In this document: piece after piece, positions 1 through 7,709 of the stretch
Numbering within the stretch: the first letter of the stretch is position 1
How the letters are laid out: each line of letters opens with the position of its first letter
Origin: an uncultured Flavobacteriaceae bacterium
GTDB taxonomy: Bacteria; Bacteroidota; Bacteroidia; Flavobacteriales; Flavobacteriaceae
Assembly: GCA_947500445.1 (NCBI GenBank)
Contig: CANMSB010000012.1
Location: 58,492-122,491 of the forward strand
Direction: 5' to 3'
DNA: 64,000 nt
Made by a program: the position numbers and the translations under genes
The notes under the pieces: model-generated
What the model saw: the letters and a program-made list of their open reading frames with translations, nothing else
Databases searched by the model: none
What the model was told of the DNA's origin: nothing

Positions 1-1277
1 ATCAGGTAGCGCCCCTCGTCGCTTATGTCCACGGCGCCTAGGTTATGGTTGTCCCGTACCAGACGTCCGTCCGGAAGGGCAATGGACTCCACGGGGATAT
101 CGTTGGGGAGCATGCTGAGCATCAGCACGTCGCCCTCGGTCACTTCCAGGGTGCCGCTGCCGCTCTGCCACGAACCGTTGATCCGGTATTCCCCGACAAT
201 GTTCCCTTCCCGACAGGCCGATAGGGAGTTGACCCGAAGTTCGATCTCCGTACTACAGCCCTCGGTATTGACAAGGGTATAGGTGCCCGCATCGGAAACG
301 CCCGCGACACCAATGATGTAGGGCACTCCTACGGAAGTACCGTCGGGAAGTTCCAGTACCGTGCCCACAGCGGCACCGAGGCCCAGCGTTACCGATACGC
401 CCTCGTCCGCAAGTACGAGTCCTCCCGTTCCGGGAATTCCGCCCACCTCATGGGTATGTACCAGACTGTCCGCCGGACAGTCCGCACCGACCACAAGGTC
501 GATCGCCGTGGTACAGCCTTCTACGGAGGTGATCAGATAGCGACCCTGGTCCGATACGTCCACGGCGCCTATGTTATGGTTGTCCCGTACCAGACGTCCG
601 TCCGGAAGGGCAATGGACTCCACGGGGATATCGTTGGGAAGCATGCTGAGCATCAGCACGTCGCCCTCGGTCACTTCCAGGGTACCGCTGCCGCTCTGCC
701 AAGAACCGTTGATCCGGTATTCCCCGACAATGTTCCCTTCCGGACAGGCCGATAGGGAGTTGACCCGAAGTTCGATCTCCGTACTACAGCCCTCGGTATT
801 GACAAGGGTATAGGTGCCCGCATCGGAAACGCCCGCGATACCAATGATGTAGGGCACTCCTACGGAAGTACCGTCGGGAAGTTCCAGTACCGTGCCCACA
901 GCGGCACCGAGGCCCAGCGTTACCGATACGCCCTCGTCCGCAAGTACGAGTCCTCCCGTTCCGGGAATTCCGCCCACCTCATGGGTATGTACCAGACTGT
1001 CCGCCGGACAGTCCGCACCGACCACAAGGTCGATCGCCGTGGTACAGCCCTCTACGGAGGTGATCAGGTAGCGACCCTGGTCCGATACGTCCACGGCGCC
1101 TAGGTTATGGTTGTCCCGTACCAGACGTCCGTCCGGAAGTGCAATGGACTCCACGGGGATATCGTTGGGGAGCATGCTGAGCATCAGCACGTCGCCCTCG
1201 GTCACTTCCAGGGTACCGCTGCCGCTCTGCCACGAACCGTTGATCCGGTATTCCCCGACAATGTTCCCTTCCGGACA
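1..1277 (-). repeat. 531-bp in-frame tandem repeats encoding paired Ig-like modules
   Basis: The sequence beginning ATCAGRTAGCG recurs at 1, 532 and 1063, an exact 531-bp (177-codon) period. Each unit encodes two different Ig-like modules of about 88 residues. One starts CPEGNIVGEY and the other CPADSLVHTH, and each has a second Cys in an EGC motif near its end. By eye the copies at 1-531 and 532-1062 differ at about 14 positions, clustered in the first 60 bp; the second module is almost invariant. The third copy is cut at about 1277, where a diverged module begins. More units may lie to the left of the window. Confidence 0.9.
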
Positions 1278-4259
1278 TACAGGTTCTCTCAATAAGTCCA
1301 GCGTTATGAGAACGGTACATCCTTCTATGGAAGTCAATACATAAACCCCGATATCGGCAGGGGTTACCCTTCCGATGGTATAGTCCCCGGTAATGTTGGG
1401 AATAGTAGCTCCTCGTGGGGTGGTAATGCTAAAAGAAAGCTTATCCAAATTTTCAAAGACGTTCGGTAAAATACTTAAACGTACACGCTCATCGAGCGCT
1501 ACCGAAATAGTAACATTTTCGCCGGGGTCTCCATGTTGATATGGGTTCGATCCTATCCTCCATTCGGGGCTGATCAGGATGTCCTCGGGGTCGCACTGTT
1601 TCACCACGTTGACGTTCACTACGGTGGCGCATCCCGCCGCCGTGGTGAGCACGAAACTACCCTGGTTCTCAAGGTCCACCAGTCCGTCGTTGCGCTCCGG
1701 GCTGTCGTTCTGGGGGTCGCTCACCCCGGTATCGACCTGATAGCCGTCGGCCTGGTCGAAGTCCGCCGCCGAGCGCAATGTCGGCGCCTCGAAGTCCCGT
1801 TGGGCGGTGGTCACATAATAGGTACCCGCCGTCACGGCCCTGAGGTATACCCGTGAGCCCTCCGGGGCGTTCACGTTGTTGCCGGCGGTCCATTCGCCGT
1901 CGTCTATCTTGAACTCCGCCGCTATGGTCCCCTGGGGACAGTCCGGTACGCCGGCCAGTCCGCTGCCCAGGTCGAAGAAGGCCTTGATCTCTTCGGCCCC
2001 CAATGCCTTGTTGTATACCTTCAGCTCGTCGATACGGCCATCGATTTCGTCGGTCACCCCGCTCTGGTTGTATCCCGCAGCGGTCAGGAAGGGTCCCGCA
2101 GGGTCCCGTTGTTCGTAGAAGCCCGAGGAGGTAAAGGCGCTGGCGTCCCCCGGGGCGTCGTTGATCACGAAGCCGCCCGTGGCGGTCTGGGTACAGACCT
2201 CTATACCGTTGGCGAACAGGCGCGCGGTGGTACCGTCATAGGTCGCCGCGATGTGCACCCACGACCCCTGCGGGGAATAGCCCGCATAACAGTTCACCGA
2301 GCCCTCGGTGGTGGGGAACTCCCATTTGTATAGGCTGTTGTGGAAACCGAAGAACAGTGCCGGGTAGTCGTGGCTCAGGATGCCCACGTTGTGCACCAGC
2401 TCGTCGCGGTTGACCCAGGCCATTACGGTGACCGAACTCGATGTGGCATCGAAAGTGGCATCGTAGGGCACCTCCAATATGGTATTGCTCTGGAACTCCG
2501 CACCGTCGAACTCCGCGGCCTTGCCGAAGAGGCCGTTGTCGGTGGCGGGGATGTTGTCGGTACTGGGCACTTTTGTGGCCCCGTTGTCGTCCACATCGTA
2601 GAGGAGCCCGTCGTTGCCGTTGCCGGAGCTGTCCAAAAGGGTACTGGAGCCCTCGGCGTCCTCGAACTCCAGGTGCAGCACCAGGTTGGGGTTGGTGGCA
2701 AGGGGCAGGGCATCGCCCACCATGATGGTCTCGGCCACCGAGGGCACCCCGTCGCCGTCGAGGGCGAAGAGCATGTAGTAGCCCGGGGGCAGGAGGTTGC
2801 GGTCCGGGACCGATACATTATAGTTTCCGCCGCCACCGGTAAAGGCTACCGGTATACGGCGCTGTTCGTTGTTGGTACTGTGGGTGGCCGATGAAAAACG
2901 GATCAGCGAAAATTCGGTGATTCCGGGGCTGCCGGTCACCGTAATGGTACTGTTGTAATCGGCCTCGTCGGGAGCGGAAATGCTAGGCCTTGCCGCTAAC
3001 GCCCCGCCGTCAGTGAACAGATAAGGTGGGCTGTAGATCTCGGCACTCTGGTGGTCGATACAATCGGGAGTAGAATCACAAAGTCCCCCGCCGCCCACGA
3101 ACACGCGACCATCGTTCATCAATATGGAAACACTATGGTAGGTGCGCGCCTCCGACATGCCGGCAACAGTGCGCCAACTATTGGTATGCGGATTATAGAT
3201 TTCGGCCGCAAAACGGGCACCTACATCGGAAAAAACCACGGCCCGATCAAGCCCTCCGGTAACCAACACGTCTCCGTTGGGCAGTACGACCGTATTCAAC
3301 ATGGTTCGGGAAAATTCCAAATGGTTGGCCGTTGGCGTTACCGATACGGCATTCTCCGTATTGATATCGATTACAAAAGCGTTGTCCTTAGCGGGATGAT
3401 CGCTATCATAGGATTCCGCACCGCCTACTTTCAATATTTTGCCGACATCGAACATAACCGTGGTACCCTTCATGGAATAGGTATCGGTTCCCCGTAGTCC
3501 GGCACTGCTAATGCTACCTGTACCCGTAACATCGATCCAGTGCATTTCTTCGCTTGGTCCGGCATGAAATATTTTTCCGTTCGGCGCGGGCCATAACCAA
3601 AGATGGTTATCAATTCTATAGAGTCCTCTTGCTTCCGTATTCAAATCATTGGCCGTAAAAATATCGGCCCCCAAAATTCCCGGAAGCTTGAACCAACCGG
3701 TAAGTGGCGACCAAATTTCCGCGTCTTTCTGCCCGTTGGTAGAGGGGTAGTTGCCATCGGCCCAAGATCCTCCCAAGGTAAAAACGGAACCGTCGGAAAG
3801 GGTGACGTTTCCTTGGTAGCCCCTTGGAATGTGCATGGTGGCCGCTTCGGTCCACCGCTCCGTAACAGGATCAAAAATGCTGGTTTTATCGCTCGTAGCC
3901 CCTCCCGCTGCCATAATTCGCCCATCGGGCAGGTTGTTGATGCCCGGGCAGAACATGTCGTGGCGTGTATTCGAGACAAATTGCCCCAAAGCCTGACCAT
4001 CGGTACCCAAGGTGGGATCAAAAATTTCCGTATAGGTCGCTCCGGAACTTATCTCTACAAAGGTGGTAGGAGAACTTGCCGCCCAGGTAAGCAATCTACC
4101 ATCGGGCAAATTGGCCACGGCAACGGGCACGATATCGAACCCGATAGGTACGCTCCACTGCCCTTGCGTTTCCGGGGTTTGCCCGGAACCGGTCAGCATA
4201 CAAATTAATAAGAAAAAGGCAAATAACGGCTTAGTGCGAGAGGTATACAATGCTCCCAT
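1..4259 (-). CDS. Galactose oxidase-like copper radical oxidase with LamG and Ig-like repeats (partial, 3' end off window)
   Basis: Open without a stop from ATG at 4259 to the window edge (about 1,420 codons). Residues 1-26 are a signal peptide. Kelch-type propeller blades follow to about residue 415, then a galactose-oxidase-like E-set domain (about 424-515), a LamG/concanavalin-like domain (about 520-755), and Ig-like modules with paired cysteines. The fungal galactose oxidase active site can be matched residue by residue: Cys104 in HDMFCPG and Tyr148 in RGYQ (thioether cofactor pair), Trp166 in GGSW (stacking Trp), Tyr374-His375 in RTYHS and His460 in ATHS (copper ligands). It should therefore oxidise a primary alcohol, perhaps of a sugar, to an aldehyde with O2, outside the cell. 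The substrate is unknown. The missing C-terminus may carry a type IX secretion signal. The LamG/Ig half uses far more G/C-ending codons than the oxidase half. Confidence 0.88.
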   Translation of the reverse strand, partial: MGALYTSRTKPLFAFFLLICMLTGSGQTPETQGQWSVPIGFDIVPVAVANLPDGRLLTWAASSPTTFVEISSGATYTEIFDPTLGTDGQALGQFVSNTRHDMFCPGINNLPDGRIMAAGGATSDKTSIFDPVTERWTEAATMHIPRGYQGNVTLSDGSVFTLGGSWADGNYPSTNGQKDAEIWSPLTGWFKLPGILGADIFTANDLNTEARGLYRIDNHLWLWPAPNGKIFHAGPSEEMHWIDVTGTGSISSAGLRGTDTYSMKGTTVMFDVGKILKVGGAESYDSDHPAKDNAFVIDINTENAVSVTPTANHLEFSRTMLNTVVLPNGDVLVTGGLDRAVVFSDVGARFAAEIYNPHTNSWRTVAGMSEARTYHSVSILMNDGRVFVGGGGLCDSTPDCIDHQSAEIYSPPYLFTDGGALAARPSISAPDEADYNSTITVTGSPGITEFSLIRFSSATHSTNNEQRRIPVAFTGGGGNYNVSVPDRNLLPPGYYMLFALDGDGVPSVAETIMVGDALPLATNPNLVLHLEFEDAEGSSTLLDSSGNGNDGLLYDVDDNGATKVPSTDNIPATDNGLFGKAAEFDGAEFQSNTILEVPYDATFDATSSSVTVMAWVNRDELVHNVGILSHDYPALFFGFHNSLYKWEFPTTEGSVNCYAGYSPQGSWVHIAATYDGTTARLFANGIEVCTQTATGGFVINDAPGDASAFTSSGFYEQRDPAGPFLTAAGYNQSGVTDEIDGRIDELKVYNKALGAEEIKAFFDLGSGLAGVPDCPQGTIAAEFKIDDGEWTAGNNVNAPEGSRVYLRAVTAGTYYVTTAQRDFEAPTLRSAADFDQADGYQVDTGVSDPQNDSPERNDGLVDLENQGSFVLTTAAGCATVVNVNVVKQCDPEDILISPEWRIGSNPYQHGDPGENVTISVALDERVRLSILPNVFENLDKLSFSITTPRGATIPNITGDYTIGRVTPADIGVYVLTSIEGCTVLITLDLLREPVCPEGNIVGEYRINGSWQSGSGTLEVTEGDVLMLSMLPNDIPVESIALPDGRLVRDNHNLGAVDVSDQGRYLITSVEGCTTAIDLVVGADCPADSLVHTHEVGGIPGTGGLVLADEGVSVTLGLGAAVGTVLELPDGTSVGVPYIIGIAGVSDAGTYTLVNTEGCSTEIELRVNSLSACPEGNIVGEYRINGSWQSGSGTLEVTEGDVLMLSMLPNDIPVESIALPDGRLVRDNHNIGAVDVSDQGRYLITSVEGCTTAIDLVVGADCPADSLVHTHEVGGIPGTGGLVLADEGVSVTLGLGAAVGTVLELPDGTSVGVPYIIGVAGVSDAGTYTLVNTEGCSTEIELRVNSLSACREGNIVGEYRINGSWQSGSGTLEVTEGDVLMLSMLPNDIPVESIALPDGRLVRDNHNLGAVDISDEGRYL

Positions 4260-4670
4260 GGTCATCTCGAATTATACAATGTTTCCAGGGGAAAAAGTTG
4301 TTGGTTTTGGTGCTGCAAATTTTATACTTCTTCGATGAACCTAGCGATTTAATCGTCAAAAATTAAAATAAATCGATTAACTGCATCTTCCGTATAATCA
4401 GGAATATGCACAGTTGGCATGCCATATGCCAACCAACGACAAGACAGACACAGGCGAACGTCCGGCGACATTCCATAAACCCGTCCTTGGTATTGACGCG
4501 GCATCTTTATGGACGTATCGATCTTTACATTTTCAATATCAAAAATTACCTGCCTTGGCACCGTTTCCAAAGAAGGTAAGGAACAAGTCCACAGAAGAAA
4601 AAGAAATAAAAAAAAGCAAAAGTGTAACAATCGGGAACTTGTTGCATCTTTACAACAAAACATTCACTTT
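4260..4670. other. Divergent intergenic region between the oxidase and ECF operon
   Basis: No convincing gene. It should hold the promoters of the oxidase (minus) and the sigma factor (plus). A perfect 8-bp inverted repeat, GTTGGCAT at 4413-4420 and ATGCCAAC at 4426-4433 with a 5-nt loop, is a possible operator or hairpin. I could not place a clear -33/-7 pair. Confidence 0.4.
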
Positions 4671-5222
4671 TTGAGCCAGAAAAGAGAACATATTGATGCA
4701 TTATTACAAAGATGTATTGAAGGGAAGCAAAGCGCCCAACTTGAAGTTTACAACCGCTATTATAAAGCAATGTACAATACGGCCCTAAGGATCGTAAAGG
4801 ACAGCGCGGAAGCGGAGGATGTAATGCAGGAATCGTTTTTGAACGCGTTTACGAAACTGCACAGCTTTAAAGCGGAAGTTACCTTTGGATCTTGGCTAAA
4901 ACGAATTGTAGTAAACAACAGCATCTATCATTACAGAAAGCAACAGAAAAAAAATGAAGTTGCCCTGGATGATATTATGTACAAGGTCGAAGACAACGAT
5001 GCAGTTGTCGCTGATGAGGGTTTTACACAATTGAAGGCTCAAAAAGTGATGGAAACCATGAATCATTTAAAAGACAACTACAGAGTTTCTTTGACCTTAC
5101 ATTTAATTGAGGGCTATGATTATGAAGAGATCAGTAGCATTATGAATATTAGCTATGCAAATTGTAGGACTACGATTTCTAGAGCGAAGGAAAGTTTACG
5201 AAAAATATTGATACACGCATAA
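4671..5222 (+). CDS. ECF-type RNA polymerase sigma factor
   Basis: 183 residues from a TTG start at 4671, giving the usual short ECF N-terminus. An in-frame ATG at 4509 would add 54 lysine-rich residues with no resemblance to sigma factors. Region 2 is clear (ALRIVKDSAEAEDVMQESF, then TFGSWLKRIVVNNSI), and region 4 has the helix-turn-helix EGYDYEEISSIMNIS followed by NCRTTISRAKESL. It directs polymerase to a dedicated promoter set. The next gene starts 2 bp after its stop and encodes a one-pass membrane protein placed where anti-sigma factors usually lie, so control by that protein is likely. Confidence 0.9.
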   Translation: MSQKREHIDALLQRCIEGKQSAQLEVYNRYYKAMYNTALRIVKDSAEAEDVMQESFLNAFTKLHSFKAEVTFGSWLKRIVVNNSIYHYRKQQKKNEVALDDIMYKVEDNDAVVADEGFTQLKAQKVMETMNHLKDNYRVSLTLHLIEGYDYEEISSIMNISYANCRTTISRAKESLRKILIHA

Positions 5223-5224
5223 CC

Positions 5225-5785
5225 ATGGAAAAAGAAAAATTGGAACAGCTGTTCGATGACCTACAGGGTTCTTTTGACATAGCATCCCCCGAGGAAGGCC
5301 ATCAAGATCGCTTTTTGGCAAAACTCAACAGTTCCAAAGGGGTCGTTGCGCTACCAAAAAGGAAAAAAAGCTGGTGGAAACCGGTTTCGATCGCCGCATC
5401 GGCAGCAATATTATTGGCCCTGGGAATCGGTCTTTTTACAAAAGGGCTATCAGTGGCGGAGCAAGTGGCCGAAATTTCACCCGAGGTTTCGCAAAGTCAG
5501 TTTTATTTTGCAAATCTTGTTGCGGAACAGGTGCGTACCTTGGAAAATGAAAGTACCCCCGAAACCAAACAGATTGTGGACGACACCATGAAACAGCTTA
5601 AACGGTTGGAAGCGGACTACACCCAATTGGAGCAAAACCTTTTGGAAGGTGGAAACAGCAAACTGCTTCTCAGTGCCATGATTACAAATTTTCAGACCAG
5701 AATCGATTTGCTTCAAGATGTTCTGAATCGAATTGAAACGATAAAAAATTTAAAAAATTACGATGATGAAAACTACACCCTTTAA
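5225..5785 (+). CDS. Putative membrane-bound anti-sigma factor
   Basis: 186 residues of a type I found beside ECF genes in Flavobacteriia. A charged cytoplasmic N-terminus (1-50) ends in basic PKRKKSWWK, followed by one membrane segment (about 53-71) and a periplasmic part rich in Glu/Gln/Leu (about 95-175) that looks coiled-coil. I do not see a classic zinc-binding HxxxCxxC motif. The role is inferred from the 2-bp spacing to the sigma gene and the topology. Its end overlaps the next start by 23 bp, so the two are probably translationally coupled. Confidence 0.6.
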   Translation: MEKEKLEQLFDDLQGSFDIASPEEGHQDRFLAKLNSSKGVVALPKRKKSWWKPVSIAASAAILLALGIGLFTKGLSVAEQVAEISPEVSQSQFYFANLVAEQVRTLENESTPETKQIVDDTMKQLKRLEADYTQLEQNLLEGGNSKLLLSAMITNFQTRIDLLQDVLNRIETIKNLKNYDDENYTL

Positions 5786-6851
5786 CTGTATCGTAACAAT
5801 ACTCCTTTGTTTCCCCATTTTGCTTTCTGCAAACAAGGATCCGTTGAAAGGAAGGTATACGAAAGAAAAAACGATCAAAAAAGAATTTAATGTAAACCCG
5901 GACGCCTTGTTGAAAGTAGACAATAGCTACGGAAACCTGAATATCACCTCCTGGAAGGAGAATCGTGTGATGATCGAGGTCCATATCAAGACCAATGGCA
6001 ACAATGAGGAAAAGGTACAGCGCAAACTGGATCAAATAACCGTTGCCTTTGATGGTAGTAGCAGTGTAGTATCGGCCAAGACCATTTTTAACGAAAGTAG
6101 AAATAATTGGGGCTGGGGCAGTAATACCAAGGTAAACATGCAGATCAACTATACCATTAAATTACCGATCAAAAACCGGGTAAACCTCAACAACGATTAT
6201 GGCAGTATCAGTTTGGATCGTGTGGATGGCCATGCAAAGATCAATTGCGATTACGGTCGCCTAGATATCGGGGAACTGAGGGGAAGGAACAACCAACTAA
6301 ATTTCGATTACACCTCTAATTCAACTATTGGCTACATCAATAGCGGTAAAATAATAGCGGACTATTCGGGCTTCACCATAGAAAAGGCAGGCGATTTGGT
6401 CCTGAACGCGGACTATACCAATTCAAAGATCCAAGAAATGGAAAACTTGCAATACACCAGCGATTACGGTAAAATCGAAATTGGGGAAGCCAAGGATGTG
6501 AGCGGCACGGGGGACTATATCAGCGTAAGGTTGGGGACCATACATGGTGATGTGGATATTGCGGCCGACTACGGGTCTCTCAAAATCGCAAAATTGGCCG
6601 CGGATGCCGGTAACGTAACCCTAAAAACCGATTACACCGGCGTAAAGATCGGATACGACCCCGCCTATTCGTTCGATTTTGAAATAAGCACTTCGTATGC
6701 CGGCGTAGGGGGAAAAGAGGACTTTGAGATCAGCATCAGTAATGTTAAATCAACCAGTAAGTACTACAAAGGATTTTATGGTAACGCCAACAGTGGAAAC
6801 CTGATCACCATATCGAGCGACTATGGTGGCGTATCTTTTTATAAAAATTAA
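5763..6851 (+). CDS. Exported DUF4097-like adhesin-type protein with periodic DYG/DYT repeats
   Basis: 362 residues. A signal peptide (about 1-23, ending LLSAN) is followed by a protein dominated by short beta-strand units carrying D-Y-G, D-Y-T or D-Y-S: NDYGS, CDYGR, FDYTS, ADYSG, ADYTN, SDYGK, ADYGS, TDYTG, SDYGG. These recur roughly every 20 residues, which suggests a right-handed beta-solenoid like those of DUF4097 and GIN-type proteins. Function is unknown; a surface or periplasmic scaffold role fits. It overlaps the putative anti-sigma gene and precedes another GIN protein by 44 bp, so it is likely part of the ECF operon. An ATG at 5766 is an equally good start. Confidence 0.7.
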   Translation: MMKTTPFNCIVTILLCFPILLSANKDPLKGRYTKEKTIKKEFNVNPDALLKVDNSYGNLNITSWKENRVMIEVHIKTNGNNEEKVQRKLDQITVAFDGSSSVVSAKTIFNESRNNWGWGSNTKVNMQINYTIKLPIKNRVNLNNDYGSISLDRVDGHAKINCDYGRLDIGELRGRNNQLNFDYTSNSTIGYINSGKIIADYSGFTIEKAGDLVLNADYTNSKIQEMENLQYTSDYGKIEIGEAKDVSGTGDYISVRLGTIHGDVDIAADYGSLKIAKLAADAGNVTLKTDYTGVKIGYDPAYSFDFEISTSYAGVGGKEDFEISISNVKSTSKYYKGFYGNANSGNLITISSDYGGVSFYKN

Positions 6852-6895
6852 TACATCAATCAAAACCCGAACTTCTCGGGACTAAAACTAGAATT

Positions 6896-7621
6896 ATGAA
6901 ACAAGTATTGAGCCTTAGTTTAATTGCATTATTAAGCATTTCATGTACCGCACAGTGGGGTAAAAAAATCAAGGGAAACGGAAAATCGGTCAACATTGAA
7001 CGCAGTGTCGGGGAGTATGACGCTATCGGTGTTTCAGGATGGTTCGACGTGTATCTCGTAGACGGAAACGAAGGAAACCTTAGTTTGGAAGGGGAAGAAA
7101 ACCTTTTGGAGTACCTCGTGACAGAAGTAAAGAACGGAAAATTGATCATTAAAGTTGAAAAAGGATACCAACTAAAACCATCCAATTGGGATAAGGGCAT
7201 CCGTATTACCGTTCCCGTTGCCAGTATAGACGAGGTGACGCTTTCAGGATCGGGCGATATCGTTGGGGAAAAAACGTTGAAATCGGACCGTTTTAGAACA
7301 AGCATGTCCGGTTCCGGCGATATTACCCTGACCGTGGAAACAAACGAAATGGAGGCCAGCATGTCCGGTTCCGGAGATATTACCCTAAGCGGCCAGACCG
7401 ACAACTTCGATGTAAGCGTTTCTGGTTCCGGAGACGTTAAGGCGTACGACTTGGAAGCGAGCAAAGTAGATGCTACCGTTTCCGGTTCTGCCGATATCAA
7501 AATTACGGTAAATAAAATGTTACGTGCCCGTGTTTCGGGATCTGGTGACATTAGTTATCGGGGCAATCCAGAAAAGGTAGATACCAAAACTTCCGGTTCG
7601 GGGGACATTTCAAAAGGATAA
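6896..7621 (+). CDS. Head GIN domain (DUF2807) lipoprotein
   Basis: 241 residues. The N-terminus MKQVLSLSLIALLSISC is a lipoprotein signal with Cys17 as the modified residue. The DUF2807 'head GIN' domain follows, with the motif SGSGD(I/V) or SGSAD(I/V) repeated seven times between about residue 118 and the C-terminus, consistent with a beta-helix whose turns carry the SGSGD motif. Such proteins are common and poorly understood in Bacteroidota. It is the last gene of the ECF operon and is followed by a strong terminator. A second GIN protein lies at 43672-44268. Confidence 0.82.
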   Translation: MKQVLSLSLIALLSISCTAQWGKKIKGNGKSVNIERSVGEYDAIGVSGWFDVYLVDGNEGNLSLEGEENLLEYLVTEVKNGKLIIKVEKGYQLKPSNWDKGIRITVPVASIDEVTLSGSGDIVGEKTLKSDRFRTSMSGSGDITLTVETNEMEASMSGSGDITLSGQTDNFDVSVSGSGDVKAYDLEASKVDATVSGSADIKITVNKMLRARVSGSGDISYRGNPEKVDTKTSGSGDISKG

Positions 7622-7650
7622 ATACAAAACCATTCGCAAAATGGGTTAAG

Positions 7651-7676
7651 GCCTCCGAAGTTCGGGGGCTTTTTTT
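7651..7676 (+). terminator. Rho-independent terminator after the ECF operon
   Basis: GCCTCCGAA pairs with TTCGGGGGC (one G-T pair) at 7651-7669 and is followed by seven T. It ends the plus-strand operon. The opposite side lacks a comparable T run on the minus strand. Confidence 0.8.
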
Positions 7677-7709
7677 GTGCGTTGCCTTCAAAAGAACCAC
7701 ACTTAACAT

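Noticed and set aside
1..1277. Possible CRISPR-like array
   Set aside because: Repeat period is 531 bp, in frame and coding, without short repeats and spacers.
25..2894. Several plus-strand and alternate-frame ORFs of 60-184 codons across the first 3 kb
   Set aside because: They lie opposite or out of frame with one uninterrupted minus-strand oxidase/LamG/Ig reading frame, and recur with the 531-bp repeat. Their translations are low-complexity.
4349..4663. Minus-strand ORF of 104 codons upstream of the sigma gene
   Set aside because: Poly-Phe/Leu composition derived from the A-rich leader; no start context or homology seen.
6856..7551. Minus-strand ORF of 231 codons
   Set aside because: Antisense shadow of the SGSGD repeats of the GIN gene; its SPEPD-rich text is just the reverse of those codons.
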